From Apteryx mantelli (taxonomy: Eukaryota; Chordata; Aves; Apterygiformes; Apterygidae): a stretch of 64,000 bases of DNA. The position numbers were made by a program, and so were the translations under genes. Where the stretch lies: contig NC_089978.1 of NCBI RefSeq assembly GCF_036417845.1, forward strand, positions 162,003,962 to 162,067,961, in the 5' to 3' direction. The notes beneath the pieces were generated by a model that did no database searches, was not told the origin of the DNA, and worked only from the letters and a program-made list of their open reading frames with translations. Below are positions 45,701 to 55,301 of the stretch, one piece after another; position 1 is the first letter of the stretch, and every line of letters begins with the position of its first letter.

Positions 45701-47454
45701 CCATGAGACTGTTACTTCTGTCACTATGGGAGCAATGGCAGCATGAAACTTCCATTAACCTTTTGCTCTTGTGGGCTGGAAAAAAATTTAGCATAAGGCC
45801 TGTGGAGAATATTAGGTTTGCTCAAAATGTATCCTTGTCTCTGTGAAACAGTGATTACATGGTGCTCTGACTGATGCACTGTAATCTTCCAGGGCTACAA
45901 CTAAGCAGTCAGATCAAAGGGTGCCTTGTGACATCTTCTGCTGACAAATATGTGAAAATCTGGGATATCCTGGGAGAGAAACCAAGTCTAATCCATTCCA
46001 GGGATATGAAAATGGTAAAGTAACTTTCATCTCTTGATTCTAAGGAGGTTTATATATAAACCAAGTCTGCTTAATCTTTTTTTCTAACTTGTATCTTGTT
46101 TTCCATAACTTGACAACTTTTAGAAAAAAAATCACATCTAAGAATGTGTATTCCAGGTAAATCATTCTCACTACATTGCAGTATTCAATTCAACATATAA
46201 TTGGCCAAACACTTCAAAGCCTTGGACCTGAATACCAGATGCAGTGTTCTGGAGCAGAACTATGGGTAGTCTAATGTGTATCTACCAGGTTCAAGGCAAA
46301 GAAGTGATTTACTGTTTGTAGTTAAAAGCTCTGTAATTTTGTGTCTTTATAAAATAATTTTGACTCAGTTTTGAGGAAACAGCAAGCTTACATCTGTTAA
46401 ACTTAGCTGGTAAAAGTATTTTAAGAAGTCAGTGTATCTAATTAAAAAAAAAAAAACAACAAAAAACTGATCACTCTACCTTTCTCCCAGGGTGTTCTCT
46501 TCTGCACAGCTTGCTGCCCTGACTTTCCTTTTGTCTTTGCTTTTGGAGGAGAGCGAGAAGGGCTGCGCATCTGGGATATAAGCAGCATTTCTGCAGGTAA
46601 TGTTCTCATTTATTGGAATCTTGTGGCTCCCTCCCTGCCCTCAGGGTATATTGCATATTCAGTAATGTATTGTGGTTCTGAGAGAAACCGTAGGTTATTA
46701 TTTTTAAAGAAATACCCTAAGACTGGATGTGTTTTCACATTGTCAGCTTTTTTTTTCTTTTCTGAGAATTGTACATTTGTCTTTTTCCTTGCAGCAGAAA
46801 TACAATAACTGCTTTCTCATAAAACCTATGTTTTGAGTTTTTTTTCCTAAATGTTCCTGGTGTAATCAAGGTATCATATTCTTGAGTACCTGTAGGAACA
46901 AAAGTGAGGACTGGTTTTGATCAGTCGTCTGGGTTGCATGCAACTAAATGGCATGAATTTTTGAGAAGGCTTTAAGAGGTTGGTGGAAACTAGAGAGACT
47001 AAAACCAGAATTAAATTATTTAAGCTTAATGCTTTGCTCTACCAAAATCATCATCCCTTTCACTGTACTTAGGATAAATGCAGCCCATTCGTAATTAAGC
47101 ACAGGAAAACATCAAGGTTTTCTGGTGGAGAAAGAACAGGACTTGTAATTTAAGTATTATATACAGGAGACTGTTCTGACATGTAAACTTCAACTCCCTG
47201 CTCAGGGAAAAGGGGGAGAGCTTTGAAAACTGCATCAGATTAGGATTTCCATTCTATGATGTCAACCATACTGTACCTGCTGTACTGCTCCTGTACCTGG
47301 GAAAGAAACATGTAAGCAATCCTTTATCTGTGTTGCAGTGAATGAAGTTTTTGGAAACAGAGAGAGACTTGTTCTCGCTGGTGCGAACACCATGGCTTGC
47401 AGCTCCTTGGCCAACAGTAGCGGCAACAATTCGGAGACAGCAATGGAATCATGA
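30694..47454 (+). CDS. PWP1: PWP1, periodic tryptophan (WD-repeat) protein 1 homolog, complete
   Basis: Fifteen exons: 30694-30759, 30845-30903, 33110-33294, 33737-33822, 36200-36296, 37436-37546, 38259-38389, 38666-38739, 40948-41044, 41918-41979, 43743-43854, 44904-44994, 45893-46014, 46491-46596, 47339-47454. They total 1515 bp, giving 504 residues and TGA; human PWP1 is about 501. Start at 30694 chosen for GCCGCCGCCATGA (strong Kozak context) and the family N-terminus [17 protein letters not shown]. Acidic segment at residues about 43-105 with the conserved [17 protein letters not shown]40 propeller from about 110, with WD/YD strand ends at IWDLD (216-220), LWD (284-286), YDC (328-330), IWD (413-415, 458-460); Lys-rich run at about 234-245, a likely nucleolar signal. 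PWP1 promotes Pol I transcription and ribosome production (family knowledge). All phases match. Confidence 0.97.
30708..30713. promoter_or_regulatory. PWP1: E-box CACGTG inside PWP1 exon 1
   Basis: Second perfect E-box, in GTCACGTGCG, 51 bases after the first and within codons 5-7. Its first base T in TCACGTG fits the TFE/MITF-like flank on one side. Confidence 0.4.
30845..30903 (+). CDS. PWP1: PWP1 exon 2
   Basis: Acceptor GCAG at 30841-30844, donor GTGAGC at 30904. Encodes [19 protein letters not shown] and the first two bases of a Gly codon. The 85-bp intron before it is very short and entirely inside the CpG island. Confidence 0.95.
30904..33109 (+). other. PWP1: PWP1 intron 2
   Basis: 2.2 kb. 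The first 250 bases belong to the CpG island; the rest is AT-rich with no recognised element. Confidence 0.85.
33110..33294 (+). CDS. PWP1: PWP1 exon 3 (acidic region)
   Basis: Acceptor TTAACAG before 33110, donor GTAACA at 33295. Acidic, low-complexity segment [11 protein letters not shown] ... ending [20 protein letters not shown]. The variable middle ([14 protein letters not shown]) is the least conserved part; the [15 protein letters not shown] block is family-diagnostic. Confidence 0.95.
33737..33822 (+). CDS. PWP1: PWP1 exon 4
   Basis: Acceptor ATCTAG, donor GTAAGT. Encodes [18 protein letters not shown] then [11 protein letters not shown], the first strand of the propeller region. Confidence 0.95.
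33823..36199 (+). other. PWP1: PWP1 intron 4
   Basis: 2.4 kb. Contains the CR1 fragment at about 34498-34730; otherwise nothing recognised. Confidence 0.8.
34498..34730 (+). mobile_element. Old CR1 LINE 3' fragment, sense
   Basis: GGGTGTGTCATGCAAGATGT, CAGCTAGAATATTGGGTCCA and GTTTTGAGTGCCACTTCAGA (34498-34605) follow the sense CR1 3' region in order, then AAAGATATGGAGAGATTTCA and a GAGGTTGAATGAGAAGA block like the CR1 AGGCTGAAAGA segment. Heavily mutated; right boundary approximate. Confidence 0.65.
36200..36296 (+). CDS. PWP1: PWP1 exon 5
   Basis: Acceptor GTTTCAG, donor GTGAGT at 36297. Encodes [20 protein letters not shown] then [12 protein letters not shown], with the last Val codon split. 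Confidence 0.95.
36297..37435 (+). other. PWP1: PWP1 intron 5
   Basis: 1.1 kb, AT-rich, with T-runs near 36370 and 36660 and a short TG-rich stretch near 36760. Nothing else recognised. Confidence 0.8.
37436..37546 (+). CDS. PWP1: PWP1 exon 6
   Basis: Acceptor TTTCAG, donor GTAAAT. Encodes [20 protein letters not shown] then [16 protein letters not shown]; closely matches the vertebrate protein. Confidence 0.95.
37547..38258 (+). other. PWP1: PWP1 intron 6
   Basis: 0.7 kb. One poly-T run near 37970; nothing else seen. Confidence 0.8.
38259..38389 (+). CDS. PWP1: PWP1 exon 7 (WD and Lys-rich)
   Basis: Acceptor CCTGCAG, donor GTAAGT at 38390. Holds [20 protein letters not shown] followed by a [12 protein letters not shown] basic run that ends exactly at the intron. 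Confidence 0.95.
38666..38739 (+). CDS. PWP1: PWP1 exon 8
   Basis: Acceptor ACACAG, donor GTAAAA at 38740. Encodes [20 protein letters not shown] then NKQS and a split Arg. The first residues after the Lys run, and QS before RNVLAS, differ from the mammalian protein as I recall it. Confidence 0.93.
38740..40947 (+). other. PWP1: PWP1 intron 8
   Basis: 2.2 kb. Holds a (TTTA)n repeat at 39419-39442 and T-rich runs near 38902 and 39531. No exon between exons 8 and 9 is needed: phases join directly. Confidence 0.8.
39419..39442. repeat. (TTTA)n tetranucleotide repeat
   Basis: About five to six TTTA units; simple repeat inside PWP1 intron 8. Confidence 0.9.
40948..41044 (+). CDS. PWP1: PWP1 exon 9 (WD repeat)
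   Basis: Acceptor TTGTAAG, donor GTATGT. Encodes [20 protein letters not shown] then [12 protein letters not shown], a textbook WD40 blade with SADHT..LWD. Confidence 0.95.
41045..41917 (+). other. PWP1: PWP1 intron 9
   Basis: 0.9 kb, AT-rich, with a T-run near 41594. Nothing recognised. Confidence 0.8.
41918..41979 (+). CDS. PWP1: PWP1 exon 10 (WD repeat)
   Basis: Acceptor CATATAG, donor GTAAGC at 41980. Encodes [20 protein letters not shown] and a split Lys. Only 62 bp; supported by phase and family match. Confidence 0.94.
41980..43742 (+). other. PWP1: PWP1 intron 10
   Basis: 1.8 kb. Holds the 19-base poly-C tract at 42124-42142; nothing else recognised. Confidence 0.8.
42124..42142 (+). 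repeat. PWP1: Poly-C tract (19 C)
   Basis: Uninterrupted run of 19 C in PWP1 intron 10, about 145 bases after exon 10. G-run on the template strand, so potentially quadruplex-forming and hard to sequence through. Confidence 0.95.
43743..43854 (+). CDS. PWP1: PWP1 exon 11
   Basis: Acceptor CCACAG, donor GTGAGT at 43855. Encodes [20 protein letters not shown] then [17 protein letters not shown]. Confidence 0.95.
43855..44903 (+). other. PWP1: PWP1 intron 11
   Basis: 1.0 kb. Near 44662-44680 there is a direct repeat ATTCTGTG ATTCTGTG, the form taken by CR1 3' tails; the upstream part is too diverged to call. Confidence 0.7.
44662..44680 (+). mobile_element. Possible CR1 3' tail
   Basis: CATTCTGTGATTCTGTGAT is two copies of the octamer that ends sauropsid CR1 elements. 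Only the tail is clear. Confidence 0.45.
44904..44994 (+). CDS. PWP1: PWP1 exon 12
   Basis: Acceptor CCTTAG, donor GTAATT at 44995. Encodes [20 protein letters not shown] then [10 protein letters not shown] and a split Gly. Confidence 0.95.
44995..45892 (+). other. PWP1: PWP1 intron 12
   Basis: 0.9 kb with a run of A near 45307-45320. Nothing else recognised. Confidence 0.8.
45893..46014 (+). CDS. PWP1: PWP1 exon 13 (WD repeat)
   Basis: Acceptor TTCCAG, donor GTAAAG. Encodes [20 protein letters not shown] then [20 protein letters not shown], a complete WD blade end. Confidence 0.95.
46015..46490 (+). other. PWP1: PWP1 intron 13
   Basis: 0.5 kb, AT-rich, with a poly-A run at 46444-46456 shortly before the acceptor. 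Nothing else seen. Confidence 0.8.
46491..46596 (+). CDS. PWP1: PWP1 exon 14 (last WD blade)
   Basis: Acceptor CTCCCAG, donor GTAATG. Encodes [20 protein letters not shown] then [15 protein letters not shown]. Confidence 0.95.
46597..47338 (+). other. PWP1: PWP1 intron 14
   Basis: 0.7 kb, no recognised element. Confidence 0.8.
47339..47454 (+). CDS. PWP1: PWP1 exon 15, C-terminus
   Basis: Acceptor TTGCAG, stop TGA at 47452-47454, with an immediate second in-frame TAG. Encodes [16 protein letters not shown] then a Ser/Asn/Gly-rich tail ending AMES. The tail is low-complexity and poorly conserved, but the final MES agrees with the mammalian end. Confidence 0.94.
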
Positions 47455-48500
47455 TAGATCAAACCTCACAAAATCAAAGTAATTAATGGGACTGCAGATA
47501 ATGTGTATTCTACAGATAAATGTGTATGCTACAACTTCCCCTGCTTGGAAAGTGTTCATAGAAATGACTCAAGTGTCTTGTAATCTGCAGCCTTCTCCAT
47601 CTCATACAAAGAAACATGGTCACATGGTTATGCTCAAAGTCAGCAGTTTTAAGTTCCTGCCTCTATCACTAGCTTTGAAAGATTAAATTACTTGCTTGTG
47701 CCGGAGATCATGATCCCTGAAATAGGGGGGCAGCAGGCCATACATCTGTAAAGTTGATTTGTAAATCTTCACCAGAAAAAACATAGAGCACTATCAATCA
47801 GAAGTGTGTGTCATATATTGCAAAGAAAGTAAATCTCTTTTAATGGCCTAATGAAAAATATTTCAGACAGAACTGGTGTAGTGTAAAACAAATGCTGAAC
47901 AAAAGGGCAAGTGTAAATAATCGAGATGTATCCTTTGAATAATTTGTGGCTAGATTTACAGATTTCTAATACATTTTAAAAATTCTTCTTATTATTTAAT
48001 GTTTTTGTCTTGAGTGTATTATTTCTTGGGCCGTGAGGTCACCACTATCAAACCAGAAGTATTCCCAGCTCTTTCCTATCAATCAATCAGGATCAAGAGT
48101 TTCTTTTCACCAGTTCCACAGCACATAGAGGTTACTAATGGTGCATCTCCCACCCCCTTGTTCTAAAAGTGATATATAAAAAGAATTTGAATTGAAATAG
48201 GAGCTACTATGCAGAGGGGGACGAAAAGTGCTGTCAGAGCACAAAACTTAGGCAAGGATCTCAGCTAGTGACTCTGTCTTGTTCAAGCTATCTGTGTTCG
48301 TACTTGAGTTCTTAACCTCTCAAAAGCATTTTTGTGTGAAACTTGAAGGAGGAAGCAGTCTGAATATCAGCCTAACCATTGACTTAACCACTATGGTTTA
48401 GAGCAGCAGGAACCTAATTGGGGAATGTGACTCAAGCACTTTCCTCACTTTTAAAATAAACCCTGTGTCTTATCCTAGGCCAGAAGTTAAATCACATTCT
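47455..48500 (+). other. PWP1: PWP1 3' untranslated region (approximate)
   Basis: From the stop to just after the first canonical AATAAA at 48455-48460. An earlier ATTAAA at 47682-47687 or a later one at 48555-48560 could be used instead. Confidence 0.5.
48455..48460 (+). terminator. PWP1: Candidate PWP1 poly(A) signal AATAAA
   Basis: Only canonical AATAAA found in the kilobase after the PWP1 stop, followed by CCCTGTGTCTTATCC. Confidence 0.45.
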
Positions 48501-49900
48501 TATCTTCTTGTGAAGTGTTTCCCTCTCTGCATATTGACATCCTGGAAGATGTGTATTAAAGCACTACTGCTGCAAAAATGTCCTGGGTGTCAAAGTACCT
48601 GGTATTAAAGTAGCTGTAGTATCAGTGCACATATTACTTCTTTCCATGCTAGACCATTATATCTTATACTAGTGAGGTAAAGCAAATGATAAATCACATC
48701 AATACAGAATGCTGATGGAAGAACTATAGAACAAGAAGGTCTACAGCCCCCACAGAGCTCTCTAGGGAAAATGTGGGGTAGAGGGAGAGGTATGCCTGAG
48801 CTTAGGCCATTTAGGACAAAAACTGGAGCCTCTTTCATGTGGGAAGCTCCAATAATCTTGTCAAAGAACAGACTGCAGCTGTTTGTTTTCCTTGTAGAGC
48901 AGAGCCAGAGGAGCCATACAGCACACGTACAAGACTACACTGTTGTTAAAGACCAAAGTTTTTAGCCACACATCTTCATGAAAGAGTTCTTACCCATACC
49001 TTATACCAGGAAACCTTGGGAGAGGCAGAATAAGTAAGTGGTGCTATCTATCTCTCCTCCCATCAGTACTAGAAATAAAACCCCTTTTTTCAAGAATATG
49101 TAATCATTAAAAAAAAAGAACATTAGAAAAGAAAGAGCCACATTTTAATTTTTTCAAAAGGAAAACAATTGAATGAAATACATTTTCATTCCATAAATAA
49201 TAATAGCAGCAAACCCTCCCATCGCTCTAGGTGGTAAAAAGTTTACAGCACAGCAATAAAAGTAATACATACTGTAAACACTGAAAGATCATCTGTAAGC
49301 TTCTTCCTTACTGTGTCAATACAGTCTTTCCCCTCTTTCTTTACCTACTTACATGTCCTAGTGACCCAGAGCAAAAAGAGGCAATAACCACTTTCCAAAA
49401 GCCCATTTTTGATTTTCTGAATACTGCTGTAGTGGGGCAATTGCTTTGTCCACAAATGCTGATTTCACCGGCTTTTTTTTTTTTTTTTTTTAACCAAAGC
49501 ATTAAATTTGTATTCTTAGCAGAGAATATCAATGCTCAGGTTTCCTTCTCTCTGCCAAACCACATCCTTCAGTTAAAAAGTATAGAAACCCCCCCCCCCC
49601 CCAAAATCAACTGACACCAACTTGTTGTTTGTTTTTTTTTACTACCATGGCTTTGGCAATTCAGGACAGTTGGCTCACAGATCACTCTAATCACTCAACT
49701 GTATTTCTGGTTTGTGGCTCTTCCCTCAAGGGACTATGCAAGGTGTCTCATGTATCCTGGCACTGGCTGGATAATCTGAGTGATTGATTTGGAAAAACAA
49801 GTATGCACAGTGTACGTGAAAAATCTCCTTGCATCAGAGTTTCTTCTTAGCAACTGTTCATTGTCAACAGTAAGTGCATGATCCATTCTCATTCAGCATT
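48501..49900. other. Convergent 3' ends of PWP1 and PRDM4
   Basis: No coding sequence. Depending on poly(A) site use, part is PRDM4 3'UTR (minus-strand ATTAAA at 49144-49149). Contains a T-run near 49472-49490 and a 14-base C-run at 49589-49602. Confidence 0.6.
49589..49602 (+). repeat. Poly-C tract (14 C)
   Basis: Uninterrupted run of 14 C; G-run on the strand that carries PRDM4 transcripts, probably inside its 3'UTR. Confidence 0.93.
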
Positions 49901-49912
49901 TTGGCTACAGAG

Positions 49913-49918
49913 TTTATT
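49913..49918 (-). terminator. PRDM4: Candidate PRDM4 poly(A) signal (minus strand)
   Basis: TTTATT on the plus strand reads AATAAA on the minus strand, 132 bases after the PRDM4 stop. A longer 3'UTR using ATTAAA at 49144-49149 is equally possible. Confidence 0.4.
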
Positions 49919-50049
49919 AAGTGGTGGTAGTGGGGAGACCAAAACAAAAGGAAAACTCCTCATTTGACATAAGATATTGACTGGGGAAACAAGGAAAAGA
50001 TTTTTTCCTTCCACTTTCAACATCCAAGAAAATTTCCCTCTCACTTTCT

Positions 50050-50359
50050 TCATTTGTGTCCTGAGAGGGCATCACCTGTTGAATATACTCCATTGTTAAT
50101 TCTACAGTCTTCAGTACTCATAGAGTCTATTAATTCCTCCTCTGAATCCTCCTCTTCTTCCTCTTCTGGGGCTGACAGACTGGATGTGGGGCCTTTACAT
50201 ATTTTTAAGTGGCGAGTGAGGTGGTATTTGGTTAGATAAGCCTTGGAGCATTTTTCACAGACGTAGTCCCTCTTTCCTTCATGTGAATTGAGATGCTTCT
50301 TCAGGTGATTTGTCCTCAGGAACAGCTTGTCACACTTGGGGCACTTGATCTGCCGTTCT
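50050..50359 (-). CDS. PRDM4: PRDM4 last exon (fingers 6-7 and acidic tail)
   Basis: Acceptor CTTGCAG before 50359; stop TGA at 50052-50050. Fingers IKCPKCDKLFLRTNHLKKHL and YVCEKCSKAYLTKYHLTRHL, the latter ending in Cys in place of the second His. Then a run of six Glu and EDCRINNGVYS, ending GHK. Confidence 0.95.
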
Positions 50360-53300
50360 CTGCAAGACATGAAAAAGTTACAGTTCACTCCTGCAGAAAG
50401 GCAGCTGACACTGTATTAAGTAGTGGGGAAGTGGTGAGAAGGAGAATAGAAGGGTTATTCTGCTTTCTCAATTTTGGTTTCAGTATGTTTGAAGTAGAAA
50501 TAGTCCACAGATAACAGCAATAGTGCAGTACTGGAGTGAGAGAAAACTGCACAGCATTAACAAAACCAGTACGTTTACAAAGACCTTATTCTCTGTTCCC
50601 GCAAGACCGCTGGCAAAAGTTGAGGTTTTTTGGCTTAACTGCTAGCTTGCTACCAACTGTTTTTCTTTCCTAATGATAAATTAATGAAGAAACAATTCTA
50701 TAACTTTTTTTTTTTTTTGGAGTAAGATCAAACTCATCTTAATCTCTATGTTTTGGCAAGGGCAGAAGTGTTGCTATGGTGGCAAGGTTAGTCCCTCTCC
50801 TTCCCACCCTGTAGAAACAGCAACAAAAAATGGAAAAAAAAAAAGGGGGGGGGGGAAGCTGCCAAGTGTTAACAAACCTCAGTTTGCAAATGCTAAGTTC
50901 AGGCTTACCAGAGTGTGACAGTCAAATTCTGCAGATGACTCTGCAGAACTCCTCCCACAAGTAGTGCTGCTCCTAGCTCTGGCCATAAAAAACAAACAGC
51001 AAAGCAAGTCTCTGTCTCTGATGCTAGCTGCATTATGCTGTCTCCTAGGCAGCACAGAAGAAGCAGCAATCTGATTCCAAGTGAGCAGAAGAACCAGATG
51101 CTGAAAGTGAAACAAGCAGAGGGATTAAATTTGGGCAAGCAGCCTTTAAGGGAGGAACTCAGACTGGGAGTAGCTCCAGACAGGATGGAGGAGATTCTTG
51201 GAGCAAAAAGGGAAGGATCTGTCCTGGCAGAGAGCTGAGGGACTGGGAGAGAGATCAATGGAAGAGGATCTGGGGGTGCAGATCAACCCTGCCTGACTGT
51301 GGCTGCCTCCCTGCAAGGAACCGACAAAATGCATGAATGAGACCTGGGAGGGAGGTTACAGCTGGGAATGAAGAACCTTCCTGGGCACAGAGCAAGAGAC
51401 TTCACTAATGGGCTACTCAGTGAGAATACGCTTGAGGAGTTTATGATTTTTAATGGTCATGTTGGGACCTGGAAACAGTTTTCAGGAGAAAATTAAATAT
51501 TAATCAAAGTGGTGAGCTCTTCAGAATGCTGTTTCACAACACAAGCTGCATGCCTGGAATTCCCTTTGTCATTAAAATACTCCAAATACTAGAACAGTCC
51601 AACTTCAGCAGAATGGCAGTAACAAGGAATTTGTCCAGATGCACTTCATTTTAGAGGATGAACCTATTCTCCCTAGGCCAAACAATTTGTAAACTGGAGA
51701 TTCTCTCTCAGGCTGGTAAGCTTCGTTATTTACTGCACTGGCCAATCCAACACATCCTGTTAGATCACTTACTGTGTGTGAGTAAGTACATGCTGCTTGA
51801 GGTCCTGCCTCCGCATGAATAGCTTTTCACAGTAATCGCACTTCAGGTTCTTCTCCCCCGTGTGGATGACCATGTGCGATTCCAAGTGAGCCTTCTGGGT
51901 GAATGATTTGTCACAGAGGGTACAGCGATAATTCTTCTGACCTAGGATTACATACATGCACCCACAGAGTGAGTCAGAAGAAATACCAAGAGCAAACAAG
52001 CCTGGCCACTTCTGAAAAATAAAATTTTACACTGAGGAAAGGCAGATTCTTTGTGCAAAGGACCTATCACCACCTACAATTCCTTCCCACTCAGTATAAA
52101 GGCCTACCTAGTTACAATCCCCATTTAACTATGCAAAAAAGCAGACAGCTAATTTCATTTCATCAAAAAAAAAAAAAAGACAGACAACCTTCATGCTACT
52201 GTTTCTAACTACTGAGCCCTTCATATGGTGCATGGTCCTGCACATTGTTCCGCTAAACCCCATCCATTCCTCTTCCTCCGGTGCTTGTAGTCATTCATTC
52301 AGCTTTTCCTGTAAGATATGCTTTCTGATTCTTGTCTATGCTAACAGTGCGTCCCTATTTGGGGTGTCACAAAACACCACCAGTGTACGTGTAATAAGTT
52401 TTCCAGCAAGGAGATTCATGCAAACATTTAACAAGAGTAGGATTAATTCTTGAGTAAAAATAATCATAGCCTCCTTTTTAATACTAAGCCCAGTAGCCAT
52501 CTAGTTACTGCAGCTTAGTACCTCCTCATCTCCACTAATTTCCCATTGGAACTGCATCAGATGCCTTACTGGAGCCCAGACAGATTTGATGCACTGCATT
52601 GCCTTTGTCTAAGTAAACAAGTTCTCTAACCTAACAAATATCAAGCAAGCTATCAAGATCTTTGGTACCTCTGTATTTTACCCCACTTTCTACTATCTGT
52701 AGTTCTTCCATTATTCCTTCGCAGATGCAGTTTAAAACCCTGTGTACCACTGAATTCAGGCTCACAGACTGAACACCACTTGAATCCCTATCCCACTTAG
52801 TATTTTGTGGTCATACGGTACCACACTTGCACAATCAGTTTATTAAAACTCCTTACTATTGAGCCTGCAGCTTCCTGTGCTTGACTCAAGTGCACTGAAA
52901 TCCCAATTTTATTCACCTTCCAGCTTTGTCATTTCCATACCTTCACTCCCACTAGCCATTTCAACCTCACTGAAAAAATGAAGCAAAGATATCCACATTG
53001 CCTGTTTCTGGACCATACTTGATCTTTATTCCATCCCTTATCCTCACTCTGTATTGAATACATACCTTTCTTATTCCCTCTCTTCTTACACAGTTCAAAA
53101 ATCTTTTGCTATTTTATTTTCCTCTAAAAGCTCTCATTCACTATCTTCTGACAACTCTTACTTTATCCCCAAAACCTCTAGAGTGATATCCAAATGCCAC
53201 ACAGAAGTCAACAGCATGTTCAGACTTAAATTTTGAAGCCTGACAGAGCTGGGTAACAGACTTACCCACAGTCACCAATTTCAGTCTTGTGCCATTTGCC

Positions 53301-55255
53301 TCAGGTGAAAAATAACTCAAGTGGGAAAGAGCAGAAGACTTGGCCCTGTACGTAAGTGTACAACCGTCTACATCACAAGCTCTCAATCCCAGTTAGCTTT
53401 TCCACATGAGTCAGAGGGAAGCCTTCATGTTAAGTTTCACCATAGCTGCCAGCACTGGATCTGCTGTGAGTGAACAAAGGGTTTCTATCTCCCAGGCCAG
53501 GCCTGACACTTCCTCCCAACTGTAATGTACTTCCACTCACCGAAAGCTATTCTGGACATTGCGTGCTGGGCCAGAACACAGGGCTAAGTACAGTTCTGTA
53601 GCATCCATACTACTGAGCCCAGCACTGTCCCACCCCAGGCCAACTACACTCTCTCAGGCAATGTCCAGGCATTACTTGGGGTCAGCATGGACTAGAAATC
53701 ATTCCGATAGACCATTAGGATGCTGCCACTCTTAAGGAGGGGGCAAGAGTTTAGCTTTATGGTCATGAGCTACACCCTGCCAACTGGCCAAGGGATCAGC
53801 AAACAGGTCCTGCCCCAAAGTATTTACTAGCACAGGCTTATCTATAAAGTCCACATCCCTTACCTGTGTGTATCTTGAGGTGTGTCCGTAGGTTGCTAGG
53901 ATCACTGAAAGCTTTGCTACAGAAATCACACTTGTGCGGCTTCATGCCCATGTGCCCCATGAAGTGGACGTGGAGTTTGGAAGGGGAGATGAAAGCCTGG
54001 GGGCACATGGAGCACTTCCATTTCCTTTCCTTGCCGTGGCCTGGCCCATGGCTGCTGTTGTGCCCCTGGCTGGGGAGGTGGTTGTGAATATGGCTACTCA
54101 GATGGGCCTTGAAGTCTGCGTAGGAAGCACATTCCTTTCCACAGTGACAGATGTGCACATCCGGATGTTCTGGGACACCTTTGAATACAAAAGCATCACT
54201 TTTAATGAGGCACAGCAAGGCCTAACAGAGAGTGAGCATGACCCAAGTTAACACTTTGCCCCAGTAGCAAAGGCAGTTGAAGAGATTTTCACTCCAGCTC
54301 CCTTCAGTGGTGGTGCTTCCTTCTTAGCACTTTCAGGCAGGTCATTTCAACTGTTTTGTGGGGCCATGCTTTGGACTGGTTTTGAGCACAACTCCACCAA
54401 ACCCAAATTAGCACAACTGAAGGTGGGGAGGGTGGGAACATCTTCAACTAGCAAAATTCCCTTAGCACCAGATGGATGAACAACAGAAAAACAACCCTTT
54501 TTCTTCAAAACTGAAATCTTTTACTCCTGATCAGCAGAATTAGACAGGAAACATTTCTTGTAAATGATGGTACTCCTGTAGCAATGAAATATAAAAAGGG
54601 AGTGTGATGTGTACCGGTAGGAACTGGCACAGAACATACAGCACTCCCAAGTCACAGTACCCAGAGATGGTACTAAAAGGTAATTTGAGCTGAGTGCTCC
54701 CTGCAAAGCCAACAAAGGTCAGTGCTTACTTACCAAGCTGCCGTGCGTAGTGCCGGCTATAATAAAAGAGAAGCTCATGTTCAGGTGGGATGTCCCGCGA
54801 GGTGCAAAAGTAAATTTTTCCATCATGAGGATAAGCTACCAGATTCTGCTCTTCCCGGTTCCTACAGCAATAAGGACAATAAAGAAAAAAAACTCTCCAG
54901 AAATACTCACTTTTTGACGGGGAAAAAAAAGGGGAAATTCCTATTAATAGGCAATAAGAGAACCTCAAAGACCTGTCAGCACTTTGTGAAAATTTTCACT
55001 TTTGTCACTTCTTTATTAATTATTTAAAAAAAAAAGGACCTTGAGAGCCAACTCAGTCCAGTAAGCCATAAAACATTCATGACACTGAAATATGTTGCAG
55101 AGAAAATAACAGAGACTGGAGTAGGTTGAGGGAAAAGAGTTGGTGACCTCTTAAGAAAAAAATTAAAAAACAAATATATTTTTTCATAATAAACCCCTTA
55201 AGAAATAAAGAACACACAAGGGGGAAAAATATATATATATAAAAAATATATATAT

Positions 55256-55301
<46 letters not shown>

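Noticed and set aside
50879-51258. Minus-strand frames of 78 and 117 codons in a PRDM4 intron
   Set aside because: No similarity to PRDM4 or any known domain; neighbouring exons join in phase without them.
55036-55070. AAGGACCTTGAGAGCCAACT stretch resembling a CR1 3' end
   Set aside because: Only about 30 bases match and neither flank continues the element.
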